A stretch of 64,000 nt of DNA from Lysinibacillus_B sp042920265 (GTDB taxonomy: Bacteria > Bacillota > Bacilli > Bacillales_A > Planococcaceae): the NCBI RefSeq assembly GCF_042920265.1, contig NZ_JBDQZI010000002.1:310001-374000 (forward strand), in the 5' to 3' direction. The notes beneath the pieces were generated by a model. The model ran no database searches, had not been told where the DNA came from, and saw only the letters and a program-made list of their open reading frames with translations. Shown piece by piece: positions 35,593 through 44,764 of this stretch (positions are counted from its first letter, which is position 1; each line of letters opens with the position of its first letter). Position numbers and translations under genes: made by a program.

Positions 35593-35658
35593 GTACGTCC
35601 CCGGTACCACCTTTGTACCAGGGACGTACCATCTTTGTACCAGGGACGTACCACCTTC
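35593..35658. repeat. 11-bp phased GTACC array, locus 3
   Basis: GTAC cores start at 35593, 35604, 35615, 35626, 35637 and 35648, exactly 11 bp apart. Units alternate between GTACCACCTTT-like and GTACCAGGGAC, giving a 22-bp higher period. It fills the gap between two converging stop codons (35587 and 35663). Confidence 0.92.
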
Positions 35659-35662
35659 CCCA

Positions 35663-36172
35663 CTACTCCATACATCCCTGCAATTTCAAAACGACCGCTT
35701 TATACTGCACAACAAAACCGTTTATAGGCACAATGGCAAAATAGGAAAAATGCTCTTCATTCCCTAATAAACAGTCGTCATAAAGCACACTAATATGCAA
35801 TGGCTTTTGTGGCAATTTCCCTGCTTGTGCTAAAGAATTTACTAAATCTCTATATACCTGTTCTACTCTGTCATCAATCGATCGTTCTACTGAAAAACCG
35901 CCGGCTAAACTGTCCCACCACACGGTAAAAGTTTTATAAATCGTATGGAAATCTTTGAAGCCAACAGCATCGGACGCGAACAACCTTCCGAAAAACGACT
36001 CTTTTTCCTTATAAAACATATCTAAATCACTATGACCATACTCCGCGATTCTTCGTGAGGCTTCCTTCCACAATACTTGATAGGCCACTTCAAAGTCTTC
36101 ATGAAAAGCTACTGTGATCGGCATATACGGAAATTTCAATTGGTCTTCCTGCTGCCCTTGGTTCATGTACAT
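35663..36172 (-). CDS. Hypothetical protein whose 5' end abuts the IS element
   Basis: About 170 residues, no family recognised; it has a central aromatic-rich segment (IYKTFTVWWDSLAGGFSVERS) and a C-terminal beta region. The frame stays open into the right end of the IS200/IS605 element, up to a TTG at 36223. The first ATGs in native sequence are at 36172 and 36166, only ~10 bp from the IS end. No good ribosome site is found at normal spacing. The insertion may have removed the original promoter or first codons, or lie just upstream of the intact gene. Confidence 0.5.
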   Translation of the reverse strand: MYMNQGQQEDQLKFPYMPITVAFHEDFEVAYQVLWKEASRRIAEYGHSDLDMFYKEKESFFGRLFASDAVGFKDFHTIYKTFTVWWDSLAGGFSVERSIDDRVEQVYRDLVNSLAQAGKLPQKPLHISVLYDDCLLGNEEHFSYFAIVPINGFVVQYKAVVLKLQGCME

Positions 36173-36182
36173 ATTTTGTAGC

Positions 36183-36393
36183 TGACACTCCCACCCATGA
36201 ATGAGTGGGGTTCTAAAGTACAAAAGATTTCTTCTTTACTCTCCCATCAACCGATGAAACTGGTTGGGTACAACATAAAGACACGTTCTTATTTCCTTTA
36301 GACTTCAACGAACAAGACGACCTTTGCCATCATTAGCGTTCGCACCGGCTCATGCCTAAACCGTTTTTATCGTTTACCTTATCCCCATACTTT
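36183..36393 (-). ncRNA. Probable tnpB guide RNA (omega/reRNA) region
   Basis: The 210 bases between the tnpB stop and the right-end hairpin are conserved in position with TnpB guide RNAs, which extend over the right end and read the flanking DNA as guide. Stable hairpins are visible (CCCATACGCTGAAAAGTATGGG near 36383-36405 and the right-end hairpin). The guide would start at about 36180 and continue leftward. This is inferred from family knowledge. Confidence 0.45.
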
Positions 36394-37824
36394 TCAGCGT
36401 ATGGGATTCTTTTTTAGTTTACTAATTAATGCATCGTGATTTTTAAGGAATAAATCGAATGTTTTAAAGCATAAATCTCTATCTATTTTATCTAAATCTT
36501 TATCATTAACCATGTTCATCAAAAGGAAAGCTGAATACAAATCTCGTTGGACTTTGATGCCATCGAAGTCATTCCAACGCTTGCTCAATGATTTTTTTGT
36601 ATACGTATCATCAAAATGATTATATTGACTCGCTTTTACTTTAGTTGTATTCACTTTGTTTAATTTCAAACCATTATACTTTAACTTACGTTCTAGGCAA
36701 CTTAAAAGCATAGAAGGAGCACGATTCGATAAGGTTCTTCCAAACCTTTTCTTCTTCTTAAATCGACCTTTTTTATTTTTCTCTGTTTTTTTACTTCGTT
36801 TTTGAAGTCCTTTAAAGGGCATTGTTTCTACGAAAATTGTATCGCCCATAGATAACAGTTGATTAGACAATGTTTCATGGTCTTGTTTTCTTACCATTCG
36901 GTTCTTACGATGCAACTCTCGATATTGATTTCGTAGTTCAACATAACGATTCGAATATACCCATCTTTCTCGATGACTACGATTGATTGTTCCATCATCA
37001 TTATATTTTAAAGGGTTTGTCGCTCTTTTACTTCTATCCATTTTGCGTTGAATTCGTTGAATGGCTTTTTCACAATGAACCACATTAGGAGCCAAAATCT
37101 TTAGCATTACTTGTTTCTCGGAGCTTGCTGCGACAGTCGAAGTACCTATATCGATTCCTACTCTGCCAATGCCTACCTGTTGCTTTAATCCCTCTGAGTT
37201 ATACGATTGCGGCGGAATGCCTTCTAATATAAGTTGAGCATAATATACATATTTTCCTTTTAGAAACACTCGTTTAATACGAACGTACTTCACTTTATCT
37301 TGAAGTGCTAAATGAGCATATGCATCTTGTTTTCGAACAATAACAGGAATAGAAAGACCTTTCCAAGTCAACAGATCGTTTACGAAGCGGATACCCGTTT
37401 TATTTGATTTACCTTCAACGGATTCCATCTCTCCGTAGCGTTTAAAATATACTTTCTTCGCTTCACCAAACATCATTTTTTTAAAAGCTTGAAAAGCCCT
37501 TGTTCCCATTTTTTGACCAGCTTGTGAATCTATATTTTGTTTGAATCGTTGACTCATAGGTGTTAAAAAAGCGTGAATAGAATACTCTGTCAACCCAAAC
37601 TGTACATTCAACTTCGAAAAAATAGCATTTCTCTCTTTTCCTTTTTTCATCTTTTTGGCTTTTTGATAGGATTTTGATTGTTGCATAGTGCGATAACGTT
37701 TGTATAATTCATTCACGCAGGCATTGTATATCTTGCGAGAAATTTCAAAACGTTTATCTAGAATATCATCTTGGAAAGATTCTGTTTTTAAGCGCAACGT
37801 TAATACATAGCTTGGCGTTGACAT
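36394..37824 (-). CDS. tnpB: TnpB-family RNA-guided nuclease without zinc ribbon
   Basis: About 476 residues. The split RuvC nuclease residues are intact: Asp in GIDIGTST (225), Glu in VETMPF (333) and Asp in VQRDLYSAF (428). In typical TnpB four cysteines of a zinc ribbon lie between the last two; here that segment (ASQYNHFDDTYTKKSLSKRW) has none. The N-terminal ~200 residues are the RNA and target-motif recognition half. A GTG at 37833 is open, but GGGGG before the ATG at 37824 favours the latter. TnpB helps keep the element by cutting donor sites lacking it. Confidence 0.85.
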   Translation of the reverse strand: MSTPSYVLTLRLKTESFQDDILDKRFEISRKIYNACVNELYKRYRTMQQSKSYQKAKKMKKGKERNAIFSKLNVQFGLTEYSIHAFLTPMSQRFKQNIDSQAGQKMGTRAFQAFKKMMFGEAKKVYFKRYGEMESVEGKSNKTGIRFVNDLLTWKGLSIPVIVRKQDAYAHLALQDKVKYVRIKRVFLKGKYVYYAQLILEGIPPQSYNSEGLKQQVGIGRVGIDIGTSTVAASSEKQVMLKILAPNVVHCEKAIQRIQRKMDRSKRATNPLKYNDDGTINRSHRERWVYSNRYVELRNQYRELHRKNRMVRKQDHETLSNQLLSMGDTIFVETMPFKGLQKRSKKTEKNKKGRFKKKKRFGRTLSNRAPSMLLSCLERKLKYNGLKLNKVNTTKVKASQYNHFDDTYTKKSLSKRWNDFDGIKVQRDLYSAFLLMNMVNDKDLDKIDRDLCFKTFDLFLKNHDALISKLKKNPIR

Positions 37825-37829
37825 CGCAT

Positions 37830-38231
37830 TCACCCCCTCGTTTTTTGATTTTCTACATAACGTCTAATAGTTTCGCTTGATACGTTTCCAGCAGTTGAAA
37901 CAAAATAAGAACGCGTCCATAGACTTGGCAAATGTTGAAGATGAGGGAATTCCTCTCTCAACTTTTTAGAAGTCACTCCTTTTATTTTTGCCATTATGTC
38001 TGTTGGACTAAATGTTGGTAGTGTATTTAAAAACAAATGCACATGGTCTTTATCGCATTCCATTGCAATGACTTCGATTTCTAATTCTTCGCAAATCTCT
38101 TGAACCAATGTTTTGAAGCGTTCTTCAACTTTACTGTTGAGAAAAATTTTTCTCCTATATCTCGGACAAAACACAAAATGATAATTAATTAATGACACAG
38201 TTGTTTTAGTTCTTCTATATTCATTTAACAT
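37830..38231 (-). CDS. tnpA: IS200-type Y1 transposase
   Basis: A 133-residue HUH single-strand transposase. The metal motif is HVHLF (DKDHVHLFL) and the catalytic Tyr is in IRRYVENQ near the C terminus. It excises and joins single-stranded circles. Its stop lies 5 bp before the tnpB start. No strong ribosome site precedes the ATG, as is common for tnpA. Upstream a long hairpin (TCAGATAA...TTATCTGA, 38284-38322) could block read-through transcription or translation. Confidence 0.9.
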   Translation of the reverse strand: MLNEYRRTKTTVSLINYHFVFCPRYRRKIFLNSKVEERFKTLVQEICEELEIEVIAMECDKDHVHLFLNTLPTFSPTDIMAKIKGVTSKKLREEFPHLQHLPSLWTRSYFVSTAGNVSSETIRRYVENQKTRG

Positions 38232-38283
38232 ATATTGATTGTATCAGTTCAATTATTAAACTGCAACTTAAATACATTAAAAA

Positions 38284-38322
38284 TTCAGATAATTAGAGCA
38301 CCGGTTTTGGCGCTCCTTATCT
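38284..38322 (-). promoter_or_regulatory. Hairpin upstream of tnpA
   Basis: TCAGATAA pairs with TTATCTGA and inside it AGCGCC with GGTGCT, forming a stable two-part stem just before tnpA. It may shield tnpA from external transcripts or be part of the left end. Confidence 0.5.
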
Positions 38323-38399
38323 GACCTCACTTTCATCCCAAGCCTAAAGGCAAAGGCTTTCCTGTTCGGAAAATAGGTAAATCAAAAATTTTAATGTGT

Positions 38400-38979
38400 A
38401 AGATATGTCGATTTGCATCAGTAATGTATTTTTCAAGGTATTGGCTCCTTTTTCGTTAATTTTTCAGATGATACTATACACACCACTCCATTTTAAGAGA
38501 AAAAATACATATTTTTATGCGAAATCATGTGCTCTACGAATAGCTACTATGTTAAATAACAGAGATATTTACTAAAAAAGAAGTGAGCAAAAAAACACCT
38601 TTTCAGATAAAAAACGAACAAAATGAAGTCTCTTTTCAAAAAAGATAGCACCATCAACTGCAGCCTATTATTTTCACAAATAATACTTTCTTGTTTATCA
38701 CAATAAAAATCAATTCCTACTTGCAATTTTTCAACAGAAAAAATAATACGCCCACTTCAAAAAACTCCAAAATTTCAATTGATCGATTTTGATATACGAC
38801 TTAAATATAAATAAGCGCCATTTATGCACAAAGTCCTATTTTGGCATTTATTTATGAATAAGTTGTATCTCGATTTCGCTATATGGCGGAATTATAGAAA
38901 AAAATTATTCGCATTCAGCAATTGCAGGGGAAAAATGCTTCCTCTCTGCAAAATCATAAGCGTAGGTGAGTTCATGTAT
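38400..38979. other. Gene-poor AT-rich stretch with an imperfect palindrome
   Basis: No gene is supported. At 38791-38820 and 38843-38872 two 30-base arms pair at 23 of 30 positions around a 22-base loop, rich in A and T. It could be a decayed miniature element. Confidence 0.5.
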
Positions 38980-39195
38980 TCACCCTCTCTGTCGTAACGC
39001 TTTTTTAATGACCTCAATCTCTCTTTTATTAACATCTGCTACATATTCCTCTACAAAATAACCACATCCATTCATCACCATTTCTTGATCCTTATGTCCT
39101 CCGTCTACATTCAGGATGACCAGCTCTACTTCTTCCTCCGCGATTACTTGTACGACTAAACCATGTGCAATTTTGATGACAATTTACTTCATCAT
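38980..39195 (-). pseudogene. Small gene with a TAA at codon 4
   Basis: A 72-codon frame with a good GGAG ribosome site and ATG ATG at 39195, interrupted by TAA at 39184-39186. The rest stays open and protein-like (IVIKIAHGLVVQVIAEEEVELVILNVDGG and YFVEEYVADVNKREIEVIKKALRQ) to a TGA at 38980. No alternative start near the break was seen. The family is not recognised. Confidence 0.6.
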
Positions 39196-39312
39196 CGTCA
39201 CTCCTTGCTGAACACAATAAAGAAACCTTGCACTAATTAGCACTATTTTACTTTGCGCTGCATGCCGTTACACAGTTGGGTATACTATTTTTATATAGGA
39301 AGGATGATTTAC

Positions 39313-39732
39313 ATGAAAAAAACCGTACACGTTGTAGGGGCGATTATTGAAAATGAAAAACAGGAAATTTTTTGTGCTTTAAGAAGTCCCGCAATGTCTT
39401 TACCGAACTATTAGGAATTCCCTGGTGGAAAAATTGAGGCCAATGAAACACCGGAGCAGGCACTTATTCGTGAAATTCAAGAAGAATTGAACTGCGAAAT
39501 TGCCGTTGGTAAAAAAGTAGAAGATACAACATACGAATATGAAAAAGTGATTGTACGCCTTGAAACCTATATGTCGACAATTTTAACGGGCACCCATACT
39601 GCTTTAGAGCATGCTGAGACAAGATGGGTCCCTCGTCATCAATTACGTTCACTTAATTTCGCCCCTGCAGATATTCCGGCGGTGGAGAAATTAATACGTG
39701 AAAAGGAAAAAAGCATCCCTACTCTACAGTAG
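39313..39732 (+). pseudogene. mutT: Nudix hydrolase (MutT-like) broken by an amber codon
   Basis: The frame starts MKKTVHVVGAIIENEKQ at 39313 with an AGGAAGGATG ribosome site. It encodes the Nudix box GGKIEANETPEQALIREIQEEL. TAG at 39412-39414 interrupts LPNY*EFPGGK exactly where related 8-oxo-dGTP diphosphatases have Trp (LPxxWEFPGGK), so a TGG to TAG change is likely. The remainder is intact to 39732. The protein would have removed oxidised dGTP. Its 3' end overlaps the opposite-strand nuclease gene by 14 bp. Confidence 0.8.
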
Positions 39733-42091
39733 AAATGCCTAACACCATCGTTACTTGCTCAAAAATTTCATATATCGGGCGACCGGTAATCGCTATTTCA
39801 ATTCCCTCATAAATAAGCTTCTCTCCCTGTAGAATAAAAACTTTGTCTCCTACAATAAATCGTTCCACCTTGCTCATGCTCGTAATATGTCGCTGGCCTA
39901 ACTGCACCTGTACATCTTTTGATAGCCGGCGGAACATCTTGAATAATTCAAGTTCTCTCTCTTGAACAAACAGCTCTGAAAAGGCATCAGCCAAGTCAAA
40001 GCTTTTCATATTGACAGCAAACGGCGCCACCCATTCATAAGAATCTTTTAATAACAGCGTATGCGGCTCTATATAGTCCAAATAAAACGTTACTTTAGAT
40101 GCATCACTTTGTACAAATTGAGCATTCGCAATTGTATGCACACCTTGATTGTTTCCGATAGCCATCTGTTTAATAGCCCGATATCCTTCTGGTAAAGATG
40201 CATTGGCTATGTCAATCCATGTAGAAACCGTATCTTCTACTAGCACCTCTTGATTCACTACATGGCTTTCATGCACGACAAGTACAGTCCCTTCCTGCTC
40301 CTGCAAGTAGCTGATCGTCCCTCTTGGTAAAATGCCTTCACGCTGTAATTCATCCGCGCTTTTATTCAGTAAATTATCGATCACTTCTTCTACAAGTCCC
40401 GTGTGGTGCGGTAAAAACGGAAGCCCACCAATATTGACTTTTTCGATACTTTTATACAGTGGATGCGCACGATACGCCCCTTCATCATTCCATGGAAACA
40501 GCACATATGCCCCAAAAGCCGTGCGCTCATATGTACCGCCCTGCTCTACAACAATCGAATCCCGGTAACGATGCATCGTATTAATATCCTCTTCCATTGG
40601 TCCAGGTTGTCCCTCTACATTAATGCGGTACTTAGCATCAAAAATATATTGGAATAAATAATCTTTCCCCTTCTTTGCAATACTGAGCATCGAATCAGGT
40701 TTTTGCTGAACAGTCGGTAAGTTCTTCTCTGGCTTATATTGATAACGCAGTGTCACCACTTCTTCTGTTAATGGGTGCTTAAATGTGCGAGTAGCCGTTT
40801 GATTTTGTTTTAAGTTTACATATAAGCCGTTTCGGTTCACACGTACAATATCCTGTTCTAGTCCAATACATTTATCCGATAAGATTTGCCCCAGCTTCAG
40901 GAACGTCCAGTATTCATAAAGTGTCGCAATATCTTTTACCGACATTTTATAAATATCCCCGTGCAGCACAAGGCTTTGCGAAAGAATGGCATAGATTTGA
41001 AATACTTCTCGGTAACCCGTTCCCATCTGCATTACTAAACTATACACCGAACGGTCGAGCTGCCCGACCTGTTTCCATAATGGCTTTCTTAAATGAATAC
41101 CTAGCTGTTGCTCCATGTGCTCTAACAGTTGTAACAACGCCGAGTCTGGACTTACATTCCGACTTTTATAAGACTTCAACACTTTTTCTTTTACGTGTCC
41201 AATCCGCGCTCGAATACGATGCATCGTCCATTTTACATAGCGATTTTCGTGGGTATCATATGTCTGTTGCTTCTTCTGAAGTAAGCCCTTTTCTGGCATC
41301 ACCGTTCGATTCGCTAACGGCAATCCACTTGCAACATCTACAAAGCGATGGGCATTTTTACGTAAATACGCCCGCCCCTTACTATCCTGCTTGCGCAAAC
41401 GATCACCGCGCACCTCCTCATACGTTGTGACGATCTGATGATGTGGAAACCGTTCAACATTACGGATAGCTTGTATGTACTCCTCAAAATGCTCGCTCAA
41501 AATACGATAAAACTCGGTCAACGACGGTTCTTTATATTGCTTTCGACTTGCTCGTAAATGGGTACGACGAATAAAACTAAACGCCAAATTATAAATTTCT
41601 GCATTCACTTCATCAAGTAATGCCGTATAATCCTTTTGATAATCCAGCTTCGTCGGAAATACTTCGATGGTAAATGAAAAAAGCGGTTGCCCATTTTTTA
41701 AAATGTTCATTGTCGATAAGCCGACTTCATTTCGAAAATGCAGATTCCCCGTTAGAATATTAGACCGCGAAAGCTTTGTGACGGCATTTCGAAACGGCTC
41801 ATACTCATGATCAAAGCTAAATGCATCCTCAGTTTTCGGTAAAATGATAATTTCATAATTGCCATTCTCGAAAAAAATCGGTGCCATTTGATTCGGTTCA
41901 AAAGGGGTTAACTGTTCTTTTTCCGTATGATACAGTTGCACATCGGCATTGACATCTGTCGAAAAGGTCATCGGAATAAACCCTGTTGCGGAACGATGCT
42001 TTCTTGTATCAATCTTTCCTTTCAATACAACGGTTACCTCTGTCGCTTCAATGACTAATAACTCTATTTCTTTTGTCGACTGGAGCATCAT
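39719..42091 (-). CDS. DUF2357 PD-(D/E)XK nuclease (McrC/LlaJI.R2-like)
   Basis: A 790-residue protein. The N-terminal ~400 residues match the DUF2357 scaffold of helices and beta strands. Near 470-515 a restriction-type nuclease site is seen as PDSML followed by FDAKYR, the PD-(D/E)xK pattern shared with McrC. It probably docks on the AAA+ motor encoded upstream (9 bp gap) and cuts DNA. AAGGAGG precedes two ATGs, 42091 and 42088; either can be the start. Together with the upstream gene it matches the R1/R2 pair of LlaJI-type systems. Confidence 0.82.
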   Translation of the reverse strand: MMLQSTKEIELLVIEATEVTVVLKGKIDTRKHRSATGFIPMTFSTDVNADVQLYHTEKEQLTPFEPNQMAPIFFENGNYEIIILPKTEDAFSFDHEYEPFRNAVTKLSRSNILTGNLHFRNEVGLSTMNILKNGQPLFSFTIEVFPTKLDYQKDYTALLDEVNAEIYNLAFSFIRRTHLRASRKQYKEPSLTEFYRILSEHFEEYIQAIRNVERFPHHQIVTTYEEVRGDRLRKQDSKGRAYLRKNAHRFVDVASGLPLANRTVMPEKGLLQKKQQTYDTHENRYVKWTMHRIRARIGHVKEKVLKSYKSRNVSPDSALLQLLEHMEQQLGIHLRKPLWKQVGQLDRSVYSLVMQMGTGYREVFQIYAILSQSLVLHGDIYKMSVKDIATLYEYWTFLKLGQILSDKCIGLEQDIVRVNRNGLYVNLKQNQTATRTFKHPLTEEVVTLRYQYKPEKNLPTVQQKPDSMLSIAKKGKDYLFQYIFDAKYRINVEGQPGPMEEDINTMHRYRDSIVVEQGGTYERTAFGAYVLFPWNDEGAYRAHPLYKSIEKVNIGGLPFLPHHTGLVEEVIDNLLNKSADELQREGILPRGTISYLQEQEGTVLVVHESHVVNQEVLVEDTVSTWIDIANASLPEGYRAIKQMAIGNNQGVHTIANAQFVQSDASKVTFYLDYIEPHTLLLKDSYEWVAPFAVNMKSFDLADAFSELFVQERELELFKMFRRLSKDVQVQLGQRHITSMSKVERFIVGDKVFILQGEKLIYEGIEIAITGRPIYEIFEQVTMVLGISTVE

Positions 42092-42100
42092 ACCGCCTCC

Positions 42101-43708
42101 TTATGAAACCCAAAATGACGTAAAGCCATCTTTATATAATCGGTTTAACATTTCCACTACTTTTTTCGCACTACGTGGATAAGGTGCATCTTCTGACACT
42201 ACTTTATCTTTCTCATATGCTTTTCCTGTAAACTGCTTATATAAGTTCTTAAGCAAGTCATCCACAGTCGAATCAGCGCCGGAAATGCGCGGTAAAATCT
42301 TTTGCATCACACAACAATCAAATGCTTCCTCTTCAGACAGTAGCTGCATCTCATCGTTATACAGCATGTAAAAGCAAATTTCATCTCGTACACGATAACC
42401 GACTTGTGCATAAATCATTTGGAGTTGTTCATTCATTTTCTCTAGTTGCACAGAAACCTGTTGAACTAGCTCCTTATTTTCTGCATAAGCTTGCTTTAAA
42501 TAAAGATATTTCGATTCAAACTGCTCGTTCCCTACACGAACGGCAGCTACCTCTTCCTCGTCTTGCTCAAACATCGCAAAATGATTGAGTTGGATATCAT
42601 TGAATTCAATTGTATTGGCACGGTCCAGCACCTTTTTACTGAATGAATGTGTCGTCTCGTCCATGTTCACCGTCCCGATGATGTACAGATTATTCGGCAA
42701 CGAAAATGCTCCGTCATTCGTTGTCACAAGTATAGAGGAAACGACTTCCCCATCCTCTCCTACTCGACGGCTCTCCATAATACTTAAAAACTCACTCAAA
42801 TAATACTCCACTCGAGCTAAATTCATCTCATCCAGCAAAACAAAATACGGAAGCTGCGGATTAGCATGCGCCCGCTTCACCATCTCCGTCAACTGCCCCT
42901 CCACAAACTGATCCTGCAAATTTTTATACCCAAGCAAGTCCGAGCTATCACTCCAATCCGGACGCACCGAAATCAACTTAAACTGCCTATTCGCCTCCGT
43001 CGCCCCCACACTCTCCGCAAACAACTGCACAATCTTCGTCTTCCCCGTCCCCGAAATACCAGAAATAATAACAAACGGTTTACTGCGAAGGGAGAGGTAC
43101 AGGTTGGCGATGTTTTCTTTGGAATAAAGGAAGCCGCGGGAGGTTAGGTAGGAGTGGGTATGTTCTAATACTTCCTTATCATCTAAGTTGGTAAATACTA
43201 AATTCATTCCTTCCTCGTTTACCTCATTATTAAACTCTTCTTGATTATTGAGCTGATAAGGAGTGATTTTTTTCGACATCTTTTCTATATCATTTTTTAA
43301 CGTTTGTTTATCAGAATATCTCATTGTATATAAAAGATTTCGATTACCTTGGTTATAAACAAAGTATTGTGCATCGAGATTCTCTATATTAAATTTCCAA
43401 TGTTCCCCACCAGTTTTACTACTTCGTAAATATGTCTCTTTCATAAGTTGTAATGCAAAATCATGTAAATCAGCGAATAAAAAATGTTGCTCATGTCGTA
43501 ATATTAGTAATCCTTTTTTATTGCTCATTTTAAATCGATCTAAATTCAGTTTTCGTATATCAAACCAATTCGCACCGTTTTGAATAGATGGCGAAATTAC
43601 AAATAAATCATCATTTTGGAATACAACTTCGGCACCTTTTCTATTCAGTTTCAATTCGTTATGTAAAACATCTACATTTACATTTCCCTTTTCTGAGCTG
43701 TAAGCCAT
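42101..43708 (-). CDS. McrB-like AAA+ restriction motor (LlaJI.R1-like)
   Basis: About 535 residues. The N-terminal ~215 residues are an AT-rich, probably DNA-recognition domain. The AAA+ domain has Walker A GISGTGKTK (near 220), Walker B FVLLDEMNLARVE and the sensor segment GTVNMDETTHSFSKKVLDRA, typical of the McrB branch. It would use GTP or ATP to move on DNA and activate the nuclease. The frame is open from a TTG at 43753, but AAGGTG before the ATG at 43708 favours that start. Codon use changes sharply within the gene (see findings). Confidence 0.85.
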   Translation of the reverse strand: MAYSSEKGNVNVDVLHNELKLNRKGAEVVFQNDDLFVISPSIQNGANWFDIRKLNLDRFKMSNKKGLLILRHEQHFLFADLHDFALQLMKETYLRSSKTGGEHWKFNIENLDAQYFVYNQGNRNLLYTMRYSDKQTLKNDIEKMSKKITPYQLNNQEEFNNEVNEEGMNLVFTNLDDKEVLEHTHSYLTSRGFLYSKENIANLYLSLRSKPFVIISGISGTGKTKIVQLFAESVGATEANRQFKLISVRPDWSDSSDLLGYKNLQDQFVEGQLTEMVKRAHANPQLPYFVLLDEMNLARVEYYLSEFLSIMESRRVGEDGEVVSSILVTTNDGAFSLPNNLYIIGTVNMDETTHSFSKKVLDRANTIEFNDIQLNHFAMFEQDEEEVAAVRVGNEQFESKYLYLKQAYAENKELVQQVSVQLEKMNEQLQMIYAQVGYRVRDEICFYMLYNDEMQLLSEEEAFDCCVMQKILPRISGADSTVDDLLKNLYKQFTGKAYEKDKVVSEDAPYPRSAKKVVEMLNRLYKDGFTSFWVS

Positions 43709-43975
43709 AGCATCACCTTCATTTTCAATATAATAAGCTCCCTGTTGTTGCAATCATGACATCCTCTTCTTGAAATTTGCTTAAAATCAATTCATGATGC
43801 ATATTGCCTGTTTCACATATATTACACTTTATCTAAACGTCCCCTTTTTTAATAGCTATTCCCCTTTTTCTGTCGCACTACTTCGTCATTTGAGCAAACT
43901 TTTTAAAATCTTATATGTGGTATAAGGTTGGCTACTCCATACCTTTAAACGGTCTATAACATTGCTTCTCTTTCT

Positions 43976-44764
43976 CTAATTTTTAAAATCACTACTACTC
44001 ACATACCAACTAACCTGCGTCGCCACTTGAACATTCATTTTTGGTGTTAACAATTGGTATGGATTATGTACAATATCAATTTGAGCTTGGTCTTTTAAAT
44101 TACTTAACAATACAACAAAATAGGACTCACCTAAAGTTTGTGCCACTTTCCACTCATGATCTGTGAATAAAATACCACCTTCTGATTCATATAGCCCCTT
44201 TACTTCAAAAACAAAATAGGGCTCTTCCTTCATGCGAAAATCATAACCTGTTCCATGTTCACGAGTATCTTCAAGTGGTGCTGAAAAACTTAAAATTTGA
44301 CCTTCTCTGTATAATTCTAAAAATAATTCTTCAGCGGCTTTCCCTGTAATACCTCGTGTCGTATAGGGTACTAAAACCTCCTTCACTTCAAGAGCATCCT
44401 CTAAAATATATTCTGTGTACACGCTATTTACAGGCTCTTCTAGCTGAAGCGAATTCACAATGTCCTTTACCACTTCTCGCAATGCTGCTTCACTATATTC
44501 ACCATATTGATTCATCACATCTTTACGGCTTCGAGACAGCGGTCTTTGATACCAGCCTACGCGTGGATTATCGAAATACGGATCAAATTGTTCTCTCATT
44601 TGCTTTATAGATGCTGGCTTTACGTCTAAAATGTCACCAATTCTTTTAAAGGCCTCGGTAAAATTTTTATATCCTAGCTTTTCTACAGCTTCTCGATCAT
44701 ATTTCGATAAATAAAACGCAATAATTAGTGCTAGTTTTTGGTTATGTTTCATACCTCTTGCCAC
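43976..44764 (-). CDS. DUF3883-type restriction-associated protein
   Basis: A 262-residue protein. The N-terminal ~110 residues are helical, starting KLALIIAFYLSKYDREAVEKLGYKNF. The C-terminal half has GTGYDFRM, FVFEVKGL and FTDHEWKVAQTLGESYFVVLL, which matches the DUF3883/NOV-like domain related to PD-(D/E)xK nucleases (Asp and Glu-x-Lys present). It lies 267 bp upstream of the McrB-like gene in the same direction. It may be a recognition or nuclease partner of the system. The base composition is notably AT-rich. Confidence 0.65.
   Translation of the reverse strand: MARGMKHNQKLALIIAFYLSKYDREAVEKLGYKNFTEAFKRIGDILDVKPASIKQMREQFDPYFDNPRVGWYQRPLSRSRKDVMNQYGEYSEAALREVVKDIVNSLQLEEPVNSVYTEYILEDALEVKEVLVPYTTRGITGKAAEELFLELYREGQILSFSAPLEDTREHGTGYDFRMKEEPYFVFEVKGLYESEGGILFTDHEWKVAQTLGESYFVVLLSNLKDQAQIDIVHNPYQLLTPKMNVQVATQVSWYVSSSDFKN

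Larger units (their letters stand above)
36183..38375 (-). mobile_element. IS200/IS605-family insertion sequence
   Basis: It carries tnpA (Y1 HUH transposase) and tnpB in the same direction. The left end upstream of tnpA has the hairpin AAGCCTTTGCCTTTAGGCTT (about 38336-38356). The right end downstream of tnpB has the hairpin CCCACTCATTCATGGGTGGG (about 36190-36210). No terminal inverted repeats or target duplications are expected for this family. Exact cleavage sites cannot be fixed from one copy, so the ends are approximate. Confidence 0.8.
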
